DNA of 64,000 nt from Magallana angulata (GCF_025612915.1 NC_069120.1:3410501-3474500), one strand, 5' to 3'. Shown: positions 1-12,704, counted from the stretch's first letter. A program made the numbers and translations. Notes: generated by a model from the letters alone, not told the origin.

Positions 1-892
1 ACTCACTAGCGCACTCTCAGCTCGTATACGCTAGCTAGGAAACAATAATTAGCGGCTGCCAAACCATAATGAAGAAACGGTGTCGCTTAGAAAGCACAAA
101 GCATACAACCGCTGCTTTACACCCTTTCTTAAGATCACGTAAGGAAGTTGACACTACCTAGTATGGAATAAGAAGAATAAAGCATTATTAAAAAACCTTC
201 TTTATTTTACATTGAACCAGCATCGTATTTAAGGTGAGAGGCAAGGGATAAAATGTTGAACTCATCACAAAAATAGCGAGAAATACAAAATGAAGCATTC
301 TATTTACTTGGAATAATGTTTCAAGCATATTCATATAATTATGGTTAATCTACAAAAAATAATAATTACGTTTTACGTTTATTTTCCAATAGCACTGTAA
401 CACAGACAGAGTACTGCAAGGTTATATAATTTCATTTTGGTTGTAACGCGCTTTCTGATTGAGTAAAAAATATTTAATTGGCCTATCGTATAAAGAAAGT
501 TGCCTACGTCATAGTAAGACTAACGTCAAAAATGTATCAATCCGCCTGACGTTACGTTTCAATTTTGTACTACTTGACGTCAATTTAATAAAGGTCAAAT
601 TATTATTTTTTTAAATTTACAATTCATAACAAAACATTTAATTATGAGGAATGAATTCAATATTTATTAGTGTTTTTTTTTACAATTTAAAATGGTGTGG
701 GGCAGTTTACGCTTTTTTATAAACCATTTGATATCAAATATCGAATTCATTTTTTAAATAAAGAGTTCTACTGGTGTTTTGACGTCACAAACGGACTATG
801 ACTGTTACGGTGGTTCTTCTACTAATTCAAACTTATGCTTAGGATAAAACAGGGATTAACCACATTTGTAGACAAAATAGTAAGTTGAAACA

Positions 893-1004
893 AATGTAAA
901 TATAAGCAATAAATCATTTTTAAAGATATTGTCATAACTGCAACGATATGTGCACACAAATTGATTAAAGCGTGTTAGCGCGATGTAATGTACAATTTTA
1001 GCTC
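893..1004. repeat. Half-copy of the 'ATGTAAATATAAG' foldback family
   Basis: Starts with the leader AATGTAAATATAAGCAATAA, continues through an arm resembling those at 1801 and 20431 (CATAACTGCAACG) and reaches the centre-like GTGTTAGCGCG, where another foldback begins. Only one arm is present. The mirror copy is at 8275-8386. Confidence 0.6.
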
Positions 1005-1124
1005 TTTGATATCGGTTAATACATGGTTTTATAAACCTGATGAGAATACATTGACCGAGGACGAAGTCCGAGATTGATATACTCTCATCAGGTCTATAAA
1101 ACCATGTATTGACCGATATCAAAA
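1005..1124. mobile_element. Foldback MITE, about 120 bp
   Basis: A near-perfect hairpin. The arm TTTGATATCGGTTAATACAT is answered by its reverse complement ending at about 1123, and the centre holds CGAGGACGAAGTCCGAG. The mirror copy is at 8155-8274, and a diverged copy lies at 49649-49768 in the second duplication copy, so this insertion predates the duplication. Confidence 0.8.
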
Positions 1125-1205
1125 AGGCTACAACTGTTATTATTATAATAATAAATTAAAAACTAATAATCTTTAACAGCATTATCTAAGAAATAAACAG
1201 CAAGT

Positions 1206-1324
1206 TAAAAAGTTCACCGGGATATGTACGTGGTTGGTCACGTGATCATATCCTGTGAAGCCCGAAGGGCTTCTCAGAAGGTTTGATCACTTCCAACTAA
1301 CTTCATATAGTGGTGAACTTTTTA
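1206..1324. mobile_element. Imperfect foldback, about 119 bp
   Basis: The ends TAAAAAGTTCACC and GGTGAACTTTTTA are exact reverse complements. The inner part (GAAGCCCGAAGGGCTTC) is a second small hairpin. The mirror copy is at 7955-8073, and a related copy at about 49455-49570 lacks the inner stem. Confidence 0.7.
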
Positions 1325-1378
1325 CATTGTTGGGGCGTGCTACAATCTTTGTGACGTCACGAAAAAGTTCATACAGAA

Positions 1379-1958
1379 ATATTTACATTCTACTGTGTTT
1401 TTCCATTAAATTCCGTGATGTTTAAATGCCTCTAAATGCAACACCTATTCACTGCGTATGAATTTACATGTAATTTACATAAGTAGTTCTCAAACAGTGA
1501 TTTCTATGTAATCGGTTAAAAAATGTATTTCATAAATGTTGTCAAAACACCATGTTTTATAATTATTCAACAAAACAGTTGACTTTATTGTTAAAAGCAA
1601 CATTTCAATAGTTATTTTTCATGGATTATATTTTCATGCTCGTCGATCTCATCTCAACGGTCTCTGTGAAAGCCAGTTTAAACCGGTATTACAAATCAGC
1701 TGTTCTTGCTGTTACTAATTTACTCCCTCCGTGGTCTTCACTTTATATCGATTTATTTCAGTAAACAATTGATTTCTTCAGTAAGGGAATGTAAATATAA
1801 GCATTAAATGATTTATTTTTGACGTCGTCGTGTCAATAACTGCCGTCAGGTGAGCAGACAAATTATCATAACGCGCTAACGCGCGTTATTCAATTTGTCT
1901 GCTCACCTGACGGCAGTTATTGACACGACGACGTCAAAAATAAATCATTCAATGCTAT
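1379..1958. mobile_element. 580-bp insertion ending in a 155-bp foldback
   Basis: The second duplication copy reads straight through this point (near 49398), giving an empty site. The filled segment holds about 420 bp of unrecognised AT-rich sequence, the leader ATGTAAATATAAG, then a near-perfect foldback at 1801-1955 centred on CGCGCTAACGCGCG. No clear target-site duplication is visible. The mirror copy is 7321-7900. Confidence 0.7.
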
Positions 1959-3414
1959 ATTGAACGTTTGAAATCGCTATTCTACTCAGTATAAACCTTT
2001 TTGCAAATGTAAATATAGTAAGAATGCGCTATTGTGACGTCACAATGGTGCACATGCCAATGCATGCATTGAGTCATAAAAATCTAATTTCAGTAAGGTT
2101 TATAGATTTTTTAAATTTTAGTACAGTAAGGCCAATAACAGAATTTATAGCACGGTCACGTGACAGCAATCGACAAATCATATGCTTGGTAAAAATACGA
2201 AATTATAATAACGCGTGTTGTGAAAATTTGTTTGCACGCATAGTTTCAGTTAAGGTATCTCACGTTTTGATTCCATTGAGCAGGTGTTCATTATATTAAA
2301 AAAAAATATATGAAATAATTAATTTAAACCTCACAGGAAGATCCTTATTTTATAATTTCACAACATTCATAAAGAAAATCCATTTGAATACAAGAAACAA
2401 ACAAGTTTGTTGGGGAACTATATTCTCGTGCGGAAGGTTTTTAGTCGAAAATGACAGAAACAAGCAATTTTTTTTTATTAAACATTATTCATTATTCACA
2501 TTTTTAACATTTGATAAGTTTGTGATATGTTCTATATGTCCGGTATGACTTGCCCAAAACTAAATTTTGAGAAAGTAATAGATGTTAAGCATGAAATCAT
2601 GCAAATATATAGAAAATGTCTGAATTTTTTAAAGCCAATTTTTGCGAGAATTTTACTTTGAAGCCATATATCTAAAATTTGACATCACTGACCCCCATAT
2701 TTTATTATGTCAAAATGATACTGAATACTTATCAAGGCAAACTGGATTATCTGATAAAATTCTTGATTTTCAAAATGATTTTATTTCAATCAAATTGTAA
2801 CTATCATAGAAATTGCCTATTTTAAGTGCAAAAAGGTCACACAAAAATTTATGCAGCTTCATACAAATTTTATTTTGCAATCCCTCTATTCAGTGTGAAT
2901 ATTGTGCATAATTAAAAACAATATTACAAGAAAAAAAAGTTTGCTTAATCAAAAATACTGACAACAAATCCTAATCAGGCTGAAATCGCATTTTAGGTGC
3001 AAAAAGATCAAATTAAATTGGCCATAACTCAGAGGGATGAACACTGGTCTCTTATTATCTTTGTATTTTTCTCAAGAAATTCTTGATACAAGAACATTGA
3101 GGAGTGGAATACGTTAAGAAATTATGTCTTTCAAAAATTTAATGAAAGAACCATAGTAAACAATTGAAACAAGGATTTGACCGCATACCGATATACGACA
3201 AGATCACATCACATAATAAAAAAACTACTGTATATTATATATGAAAAGGGCTATGTACGAAATGATGAAAGTTTGATGAGCACACCCTGCATATTGTGAC
3301 AGTTCCGCATAAAAGAATGTCATTCCAAAGATCAGATAAAATTAGTCATATGATGATCAAACGTTTTCTGATTATAACATCATTGCACTTTTCTTAAAAG
3401 TCACCAATATGACG

Positions 3415-4548
3415 TCACGGATCTTCTGCTAAAGGATTGATATGCACGCTTCCCAGTCCTTCCCCCTGTGTTTTACTTCCGGTTGCTGACCGGGAACATG
3501 ACCTCTGAGTTTCCTCTACTTTTTGACAAACTCTCCTGGCACAATTCACGGCCACAGCGACCACTTCCTTCCGAAACAGTATGTAGATCCAGGGGTCTAT
3601 GACAGAGTTAGTAATACTCAGTCTGACCAGCAGAAGCTCCGTCTCCCCTACACCACTGGTGGCGCCGGAAACGTGCTGAAGAATATTCACCTGTAAAATA
3701 AACCAAGCAAATTAAAATTTCACTGTTATCGAGGAGTAAAAAATGGACATTTTCTGTTAGTAATAATGTTAAAAACTTACTATAAGCGGGGACCAACAGG
3801 AAGTAAATACTGTTACTATGGAAATTAAGAACACAATCACGTGAACGTCACACCAGCTTTGAGTAGGGGATGCTGAAAAGTTTAGTGTAAGTCTTTTGTA
3901 AATGAAATAGACAATCACCGTCAAGTTAAGAAGTAAGGTTAATGTCACAATCAGGACACCCGTAATGGCATACATATAGGCATATACTGCGTTACCAGTG
4001 TCTTCCGTGTCAATGAAATTTAGAAAACACCATGAGCCGGGGTAAAAGATCTTTGCAGAACCTAATCCAAAAACATGTAGAATGCAGAGTAAAGCGGAAG
4101 TTATCCATAGAAGTGTTAAAGTAATGTTGGCTCTTCGTCCTTTGGTCGTAGAATTGTAGTACAATGGAAAAAACGTAGCAAGGAATCGGTCCACGGACAT
4201 ACAGCAGACGATCATGGCAGACGACAGTAAGGTGAACATGTAGATGAAGGCGAGGTATTCACACACGGGCCGTGGTAGCTGATCCTTGAAGCGGGACAAA
4301 TACTGGTACTCCGAAATAGGGATGGAAATAAGAAGCCCGCCCCCGTCAGTGATGGCTAAACCAAGCACAAATCTGTAAAACGGGCGCCATTCGTGTATCT
4401 TGCTTCGAAAACAGAGAACAATAAGCGCCGCGAGATTCCCGAATACTCCAAACAGGAAGAGTAGGATGACAGGCACCGAGTCCTGGACACTGGGGATGGC
4501 CGTTGGGGTGAGGATGGGGGTCGAGGTATGAGGACGGGCGGAGTTCAT
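3415..4548 (-). CDS. Prostanoid receptor-like GPCR A (EP4-like), two exons
   Basis: Coding exons are complement(3781..4548) and complement(3415..3690), giving 347 residues. The 90-bp intron has GTAAGT and TTACAG ends in phase 0, at the end of TM6. Visible landmarks are GN in TM1 (about residues 36-37), LAITD in TM2, DRF after TM3, PGSWCF in ECL2, SCWSP in TM6 and VRLSITNSVIDPWIY in TM7. PGSWCF, the TM7 Arg and DPWxY are hallmarks of prostanoid receptors, where that Arg pairs with the ligand carboxylate. EP2/EP4-type members couple to Gs and cAMP; the ligand here is inferred. The gene is head-to-head with an orphan thioredoxin first exon, as the near-identical gene B is with the intact thioredoxin gene. 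Only a handful of residues differ from B, mostly near the N-terminus and in loops. Confidence 0.9.
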
Positions 4549-5723
4549 GTCGGCGAACTCTATACTGAACCTTTTATTACAACAAACCGGATATCGTACA
4601 CATTCCTAAAAATCTCAATGAGTACCAAAGTTAAACAAAACTTCTTAACAATGTTTGATGATCGGGACTTTATTTAAAGATAAGGTTGTTTTTAGGATTA
4701 GTGGGAAATATCATCTGATAAAAAAACTAAATTAACATAATTCTGGATCGGGGTTAAAAGGTCCAAAATTTTCTGTTACTCGTCTTTGTTATTATCATAA
4801 AAAGACGTTATTTGTTATGAAATTGTTATTTCTATGAATTAACGAAAGATATCATATGTGTGATTGGTAGTGCTATAAGAACCTGATAATATTATCAGGA
4901 AAGTAGGGCTTCGTAAACTCTTTTTTGTATCACCTTATAGCTTTAATTCCGGATTGATTTATCAGCATACAAATGTAAAATGTGTATGCGCGCTTTCAAC
5001 CATCATTAACCCCCGCCCCCTAAAATAACCCCCCCCCCAAAAAAAAAAAAAAACAAACAAAAAAACAAAACAAAAAACAAAAACAAAACAACAACAAACA
5101 AACAAACCAAAATAAGGCAAAAAAAAAAATAATAAACAGAAAAAACTTTTGTGCCATATTGCATCACTTGGTGATGACAGCTAACCAAATTTTTACAATA
5201 GACACCCCCCTCCTGATTCCGACACACTTAAACGATAAGTAGAATTTACGGACACCGCGGGGTCGGCTGAAGTGACAACTTGAGAGAAGTGAACGAGTAA
5301 GGGGGTTTCCCTGGAAATCCTCTACCGTGATAACAGATCAATGTTTACACATTCCGCGATGGTTATTTTTATGATATGCAGTTCTCTAGCTATTGCCCTG
5401 AATCCAACCGACCTGTCAGGGTCTTTGATACCATTATTATGAATATTTGAAATAAAAGGTGATTTCTAGAAATAGGTGACAAGATAAATGTCGTTATTGA
5501 CAGTACATGATAAGGGATTGGTTTGTGATTAAAAATACCATCTAATTCGGACTTCTGCTTTATTTATAATTGTAAGAGCCCTAATTAGAGTAAGCACAGT
5601 AACGGTATCAACAGTAGTTCCAATTAGGAGCAGCTTCTGACAGGTAAAAGTGTATTGATCAATTCTGTCGCCTAGCAACAGGCTAGCTGTCATCACTGCT
5701 CATTGAGACTCAAAACCTACAAA
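4549..5723. promoter_or_regulatory. Shared 5' region between receptor A and the thioredoxin exon 1 remnant
   Basis: About 1.2 kb separates the two divergent start codons and matches 45719-46762 in the second copy. No core promoter can be fixed by eye. This copy has an expanded C-run followed by an A-rich (CAAA)n tract at about 5010-5140 that is absent from the other copy. Confidence 0.5.
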
Positions 5724-5744
5724 ATGAAGGAAATATTCACTCAG
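5724..5744 (+). pseudogene. Orphan thioredoxin exon 1
   Basis: Encodes MKEIFTQ followed by the donor GTAAAG, matching exon 1 of the complete thioredoxin gene at 45698-45718. Homology to that locus stops at 5816, only 72 bp into the intron, where the sequence jumps to receptor-tail DNA. Exons 2-5 are absent, so this is a non-functional remnant. It may still mark a working promoter. Confidence 0.85.
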
Positions 5745-5816
5745 GTAAAGCATTATTGTTTATTTATATTTGAATCCAAATTTTATATTCTAAATTCTAG
5801 CATTAAGCTCCATTTT

Positions 5817-5864
5817 GAAGGACTGGGAAGCGTGCATATCAATCCTTTAGCAGAAGATCCGTGA
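5817..5864 (+). pseudogene. 48-bp tail fragment of a receptor exon 2
   Basis: Encodes the last 15 residues (ending VHINPLAEDP) and the stop of receptor A/B exon 2, cut off from the rest of the gene. It marks the rearrangement breakpoint inside coding sequence. Confidence 0.85.
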
Positions 5865-8800
5865 CGTCATATTGGTGACTTTTAAGAAAAGTGCAATGAT
5901 GTTATAATCAGAAAACGTTTGATCATCATATGACTAATTTTATCTGATCTTTGGAATGACATTCTTTTATGCGGAACTGTCACAATATGCAGGGTGTGCT
6001 CATCAAACTTTCATCATTTCGTACATAGCCCTTTTCATATATAATATACAGTAGTTTTTTTATTATGTGATGTGATCTTGTCGTATATCGGTATGCGGTC
6101 AAATCCTTGTTTCAATTGTTTACTATGGTTCTTTCATTAAATTTTTGAAAGACATAATTTCTTAACGTATTCCACTCCTCAATGTTCTTGTATCAAGAAT
6201 TTCTTGAGAAAAATACAAAGATAATAAGAGACCAGTGTTCATCCCTCTGAGTTATGGCCAATTTAATTTGATCTTTTTGCACCTAAAATGCGATTTCAGC
6301 CTGATTAGGATTTGTTGTCAGTATTTTTGATTAAGCAAACTTTTTTTTCTTGTAATATTGTTTTTAATTATGCACAATATTCACACTGAATAGAGGGATT
6401 GCAAAATAAAATTTGTATGAAGCTGCATAAATTTTTGTGTGACCTTTTTGCACTTAAAATAGGCAATTTCTATGATAGTTACAATTTGATTGAAATAAAA
6501 TCATTTTGAAAATCAAGAATTTTATCAGATAATCCAGTTTGCCTTGATAAGTATTCAGTATCATTTTGACATAATAAAATATGGGGGTCAGTGATGTCAA
6601 ATTTTAGATATATGGCTTCAAAGTAAAATTCTCGCAAAAATTGGCTTTAAAAAATTCAGACATTTTCTATATATTTGCATGATTTCATGCTTAACATCTA
6701 TTACTTTCTCAAAATTTAGTTTTGGGCAAGTCATACCGGACATATAGAACATATCACAAACTTATCAAATGTTAAAAATGTGAATAATGAATAATGTTTA
6801 ATAAAAAAAAATTGCTTGTTTCTGTCATTTTCGACTAAAAACCTTCCGCACGAGAATATAGTTCCCCAACAAACTTGTTTGTTTCTTGTATTCAAATGGA
6901 TTTTCTTTATGAATGTTGTGAAATTATAAAATAAGGATCTTCCTGTGAGGTTTAAATTAATTATTTCATATATTTTTTTTTAATATAATGAACACCTGCT
7001 CAATGGAATCAAAACGTGAGATACCTTAACTGAAACTATGCGTGCAAACAAATTTTCACAACACGCGTTATTATAATTTCGTATTTTTACCAAGCATATG
7101 ATTTGTCGATTGCTGTCACGTGACCGTGCTATAAATTCTGTTATTGGCCTTACTGTACTAAAATTTAAAAAATCTATAAACCTTACTGAAATTAGATTTT
7201 TATGACTCAATGCATGCATTGGCATGTGCACCATTGTGACGTCACAATAGCGCATTCTTACTATATTTACATTTGCAAAAAGGTTTATACTGAGTAGAAT
7301 AGCGATTTCAAACGTTCAATATAGCATTGAATGATTTATTTTTGACGTCGTCGTGTCAATAACTGCCGTCAGGTGAGCAGACAAATTGAATAACGCGCGT
7401 TAGCGCGTTATGATAATTTGTCTGCTCACCTGACGGCAGTTATTGACACGACGACGTCAAAAATAAATCATTTAATGCTTATATTTACATTCCCTTACTG
7501 AAGAAATCAATTGTTTACTGAAATAAATCGATATAAAGTGAAGACCACGGAGGGAGTAAATTAGTAACAGCAAGAACAGCTGATTTGTAATACCGGTTTA
7601 AACTGGCTTTCACAGAGACCGTTGAGATGAGATCGACGAGCATGAAAATATAATCCATGAAAAATAACTATTGAAATGTTGCTTTTAACAATAAAGTCAA
7701 CTGTTTTGTTGAATAATTATAAAACATGGTGTTTTGACAACATTTATGAAATACATTTTTTAACCGATTACATAGAAATCACTGTTTGAGAACTACTTAT
7801 GTAAATTACATGTAAATTCATACGCAGTGAATAGGTGTTGCATTTAGAGGCATTTAAACATCACGGAATTTAATGGAAAAACACAGTAGAATGTAAATAT
7901 TTCTGTATGAACTTTTTCGTGACGTCACAAAGATTGTAGCACGCCCCAACAATGTAAAAAGTTCACCACTATATGAAGTTAGTTGGAAGTGATCAAACCT
8001 TCTGAGAAGCCCTTCGGGCTTCACAGGATATGATCACGTGACCAACCACGTACATATCCCGGTGAACTTTTTAACTTGCTGTTTATTTCTTAGATAATGC
8101 TGTTAAAGATTATTAGTTTTTAATTTATTATTATAATAATAACAGTTGTAGCCTTTTTGATATCGGTCAATACATGGTTTTATAGACCTGATGAGAGTAT
8201 ATCAATCTCGGACTTCGTCCTCGGTCAATGTATTCTCATCAGGTTTATAAAACCATGTATTAACCGATATCAAAGAGCTAAAATTGTACATTACATCGCG
8301 CTAACACGCTTTAATCAATTTGTGTGCACATATCGTTGCAGTTATGACAATATCTTTAAAAATGATTTATTGCTTATATTTACATTTGTTTCAACTTACT
8401 ATTTTGTCTACAAATGTGGTTAATCCCTGTTTTATCCTAAGCATAAGTTTGAATTAGTAGAAGAACCACCGTAACAGTCATAGTCCGTTTGTGACGTCAA
8501 AACACCAGTAGAACTCTTTATTTAAAAAATGAATTCGATATTTGATATCAAATGGTTTATAAAAAAGCGTAAACTGCCCCACACCATTTTAAATTGTAAA
8601 AAAAAACACTAATAAATATTGAATTCATTCCTCATAATTAAATGTTTTGTTATGAATTGTAAATTTAAAAAAATAATAATTTGACCTTTATTAAATTGAC
8701 GTCAAGTAGTACAAAATTGAAACGTAACGTCAGGCGGATTGATACATTTTTGACGTTAGTCTTACTATGACGTAGGCAACTTTCTTTATACGATAGGCCA

Positions 8801-9278
8801 ATTAAATATTTTTTACTCAATCAGAAAGCGCGTTACAACCAAAATGAAATTATATAACCTTGCAGTACTCTGTCTGTGTTACAGTGCTATTGGAAAATAA
8901 ACGTAAAACGTAATTATTATTTTTTGTAGATTAACCATAATTATATGAATATGCTTGAAACATTATTCCAAGTAAATAGAATGCTTCATTTTGTATTTCT
9001 CGCTATTTTTGTGATGAGTTCAACATTTTATCCCTTGCCTCTCACCTTAAATACGATGCTGGTTCAATGTAAAATAAAGAAGGTTTTTTAATAATGCTTT
9101 ATTCTTCTTATTCCATACTAGGTAGTGTCAACTTCCTTACGTGATCTTAAGAAAGGGTGTAAAGCAGCGGTTGTATGCTTTGTGCTTTCTAAGCGACACC
9201 GTTTCTTCATTATGGTTTGGCAGCCGCTAATTATTGTTTCCTAGCTAGCGTATACGAGCTGAGAGTGCGCTAGTGAGT
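5817..9278. repeat. Right arm of the inverted repeat
   Basis: Exact mirror of 1-3462, with spacer 3463-5816. It contains mirrored copies of the elements at 7321-7900 (580-bp insertion), 7955-8073, 8155-8274 and 8275-8386. Unlike the left arm at the window edge, its outer end at 9278 clearly continues into further duplicated sequence leading to receptor C. Confidence 0.95.
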
Positions 9279-11028
9279 GGTTGTATGTTTGATTAGGTGT
9301 GACTGGTGTCACTTGTATGGATTATCAGTAAATAGTCCTGATCAGCAGCAACGGGGTAGAAACATTAATCAATTTTCTTTTATCAAAGCATTCAGCACTG
9401 AAATACTGATTTTTTTGGCCTATTGTTGATTAAAGAAAAATGTGTAAATTCCTCTCTGAACAGATAATAGGATTGGATTAAACTTCTTACAATTGCAAGT
9501 TTCTTCCTGAAGATATGCTTTATCACCTAATTTTCCTCCCTTAATCTTTAATCAATTTTCATCCTTGATGACACGTAAACAATAACAAACTGCTGGTTCA
9601 TATCTTACAAATAGAATTCTCAGGAAGAAATTTAGGAATATCAAATTGGCACAGTTTGTTTATGACTTTGTATTCATATGAAGCAGAATTTTTTTTTTTA
9701 AACTTGTACGTGAAAAAAAACCTCGCTGTACCCTTCAACTCAGCATTCAGGTATATCGACGACATATTATCAATTAATAACAATTGTTACTTCCACACTT
9801 ACGTAGACTCGATATATCACAGTGAACTTATTTGTTATCACCACATGTCATTTTTTACAGAATAAAAATACAGCATATATATTGCGCAATCAAGAGGAAT
9901 CTGTTCTCCATAAATAACATCCGTGTACTCTTTCTGATATTGAGCCGGTGGAATTCAACAACTATTTCCCTACACAAGACCAAAAAAACATTTATCCAGT
10001 ATCCAGTTTGACATACTCGAATTCTATTGAAAATAAAATACTCGAAATTTAAAACTTATGAATGTCCCTGTTTAAGTGTTTCAGTGACGTCGCTGACGGC
10101 TGGGACAGTGGTTATATAAGTGTCCTCATTAAAAAAAAACAAACTGAACTTTATTTATTTTACAACCACTGATAAGCAAGTTCTACAACTTATATTAATA
10201 TCTCTCGTTGGCACGGATGTTAGCGCGAAGGGGTAATTGGTGTGGGAAGAAGTGTCCTCATTGACAATGGACACGATGCCACTTATTCATTAGTTATTTT
10301 TCAAAACCGACCAAACAAAATTTTCAGTAATTAAGAAAAAAGAAAATATAAATTTGTGTGTGAAGTCAGATTAATGATTTTATTTAAATCATTATACTAT
10401 AAAAGTCGGCTCATGTAAAATGAGATTAGAACGAGTTTTATAGGGGGAAATTACTTTGGATATGTTTTCAAGAATTTTCTTCTCATTTTCTTTTTGGGTG
10501 TGAGGTGGGATTTGGTGGTGGTATAAATATAACAATTTGGCAATAATGTGTTTTAATTAAGTTTTGACTTGAAAGTATTATCCGACTTTGTGTTAAATGA
10601 CCTTATTGTTGTAGGGACGATGCTAGGTGTTGACCGGATCACTAGTGTCACTGTTCGCCTCTTCCCTTACATGATATGTAAGAGGTCTAAATGTGACGAG
10701 AGACACACCATGCAGTAGTGCTCACACCTCAACACTTATATTCAAGTCTGGATGAATGACTAGAGGAAACATAGAAGCACCACTTCTGTCTTACTTTATA
10801 GAACAGCTTACGGCATTTAAAAATTACAATCTTCTTCCTAACAGGCAGGAAATATGAAGACACTGTGTTTATAACAATTAGGTGTGCTAAGGGAAATCCA
10901 TTGAACATATGTATGTAGGAAGTTGATTGTATCGATTTTATCTGATTTATATAACAAATCAGATAAAAAAAAAAAGGTTACAGATGTCCTTATAGACGAA
11001 AAAAGGCAAAACGGAAGAAAACTTTGAA
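9279..11028. other. Upstream region of receptor C
   Basis: No gene seen. It is colinear with 51680-53324 upstream of receptor D, with small indels. About 10125-10250 differs between the copies. The only notable signal near the gene is an A-rich stretch at 10965-11010 just before the start codon. Confidence 0.7.
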
Positions 11029-12148
11029 ATGGAAACAACGCTTTACATCAATAGCAGCACCATTGAGACAACGAGTCCGAATTGGCCATCACCAGCACCG
11101 GCTTCACTTTTACTTGTCTTCGGAGTGGTAGGAAATATTCTAGCACTGGTCATTCTCTTCTGTTCAGCAAAATCGCACAAATGGCGCCCCTTTTACCGCT
11201 TTGTTTGTGGGCTTGCCATCACAGACGGGGGTGGGGTGTTCCTGTCCTACCCCCTGGCGATGGTCCGTTACGCTTCACAGTTCCAGTATGATTATCCTCA
11301 GCCCATGTGTGACTACATGGCGTTCATCTTGATGTTTACGATCCTGGCCTCGGCTTTGATTGTCTGTGCTATGTCTTTAGATCGTTTTCTAGCGATCCTT
11401 TATCCACATTTTTATAACAAGCCAACAAAGAATCGGAGAGCCATCTTAATGATAGCAGGAATTTGGATTTTTTCGGCAGTGATGTCTAGCCTCCATTTAA
11501 TGGCAGGACATAAAAGTTTGAGCTTTTTCCCAGGCTCCTGGTGCTTTTTGGATTTTGTTCATAGTGATACCAAAGCGTTTGCTTTCCTGTATTCAGTGAC
11601 GGGGATCCTGGTTCTTGGCACCACTGCAGCGCTCAATATAACTGTTATTTTCAATGTGTGCCGCAACATCCAACAAAAGAAGAAGAAACCTAAGAAGAAA
11701 GACATATACATCATCGCTTTCCTTCTTTTGATTGTTATCCTGTTCAGTTCATGCATTACCCCGCTCTTGGTAAGTATATCAAGATTGAAGCAAGGTTTTC
11801 ATTTATATACGGTACAGTTATTGTATCAAAAAAATATATTTCTATCGACAAGCGATAAAATCACAATTGTTCTATGTTTTATAGATTAACATATTTGGTC
11901 ATGCAATTGGAACCCTATCTGGAAATGGCCAGTTTGAGTTGGTGGCTCTACGAATTTCTGTGACCAACTCTATAGTTGATCCCTGGATCTACATAGTTTT
12001 CCGAAAGGATACATTTGATTTTTTTCAACGCAAGGTCATGAATAGGATTTTTGCTTCTCAGTTAACAACTGGCCCATCTTCTACACACGATTCTGAAGTA
12101 TCGCGAGAACCATCGGTATCTGTGTCCATGTCGTACGCTACAAGATAG
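11029..12148 (+). CDS. Prostanoid receptor-like GPCR C, two exons
   Basis: Exons are 11029..11769 and 11885..12148 (334 residues), joined in phase 0 through GTAAGT and TATAG at the same TM6-end position as the other receptors. The N-terminus has NSS, a potential glycosylation site. GN in TM1, LAITD in TM2, DRF after TM3, PGSWCF in ECL2 and VDPWIY in TM7 are present. TM6 has SCITP in place of the SCWSP/SCWAP of A, B, E and F, closer to the vertebrate EP4 form as I recall it. ICL3 is short and lysine-rich (QQKKKKPKKK). It is nearly identical to D, with about seven residue differences and a one-residue indel. A prostanoid (PGE2-like) ligand is inferred from the family. Confidence 0.9.
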
Positions 12149-12704
12149 TGTGTATCATTAAAATACTGGAAACACTAAAAGTAGTATGTTTCACTTCGCA
12201 GGCTTTATAGGACATCGCAACTAACATAGATAGTTTATTAGATCAAGCCCCGCCGTCACCAACTTTCCTCAAGTTAATACTCAAGTTTTGACCTCAAATT
12301 TATGTATTTTTCTTGTAAGGATTTAAGTTGAGGACTGAGTTGAGGGATCATGTATCAGTTATAGACTAAAATCAAAACTTGTACACTGTCAAATTGTTTT
12401 GTGATTGTTAACTTTGTAAACATGATATGCTATAATGATTATAATGTGTATTTATATCACGTTCATAGTTAGAAATTTCAAGCATAATTTTATGATCAAT
12501 GTTTCTGTTATAAAAAATGGACTTTTGGACTTAAACCTAAAATGCTTCATGAACCTGAGGCCAGTTGTGTTTTATATAAAAGGCAAAAATCAACTTGTTA
12601 ATTTTTCCAAAGAAGGAGTATGGGATTGCTACAGTATCAAGTGTGACCATGTAAACGATATAACTGATCCCGTTTATTAGGATATTGTTGATTTACCTTA
12701 TAAA
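12149..12704. other. 3' flank of receptor C
   Basis: Probable 3' untranslated and flanking sequence, colinear with 54449 onward after receptor D. Nothing else recognised. It ends with CCTTATAAA (12696-12704), the left target-site duplication of the next element. Confidence 0.6.

Larger units (their letters stand above)
1..3462. repeat. Left arm of a 9.3-kb inverted repeat
   Basis: Every base x in this arm pairs with base 9279-x in 5817-9278. The offset stays constant along the whole arm, so there are no indels, and I saw no mismatch in the stretches I compared. It corresponds to the 3' flank of the receptor gene at 3415-4548 and includes the last 48 coding bases of that gene. The diverged, direct-orientation equivalent is at about 47837-51680. 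The arm begins at window base 1, so it may extend further left. It carries several foldback elements and no convincing gene of its own. Confidence 0.95.

Noticed and set aside
856-1122. 88-codon open frame in both arms (mirror at 8157-8423)
   Set aside because: It lies over a foldback MITE and half-hairpin; the frame is a by-product of the palindrome and has no coding features.
2024-2299. 91-codon open frame (mirror at 6980-7255)
   Set aside because: Not conserved in frame in copy 2 and no recognisable domain.
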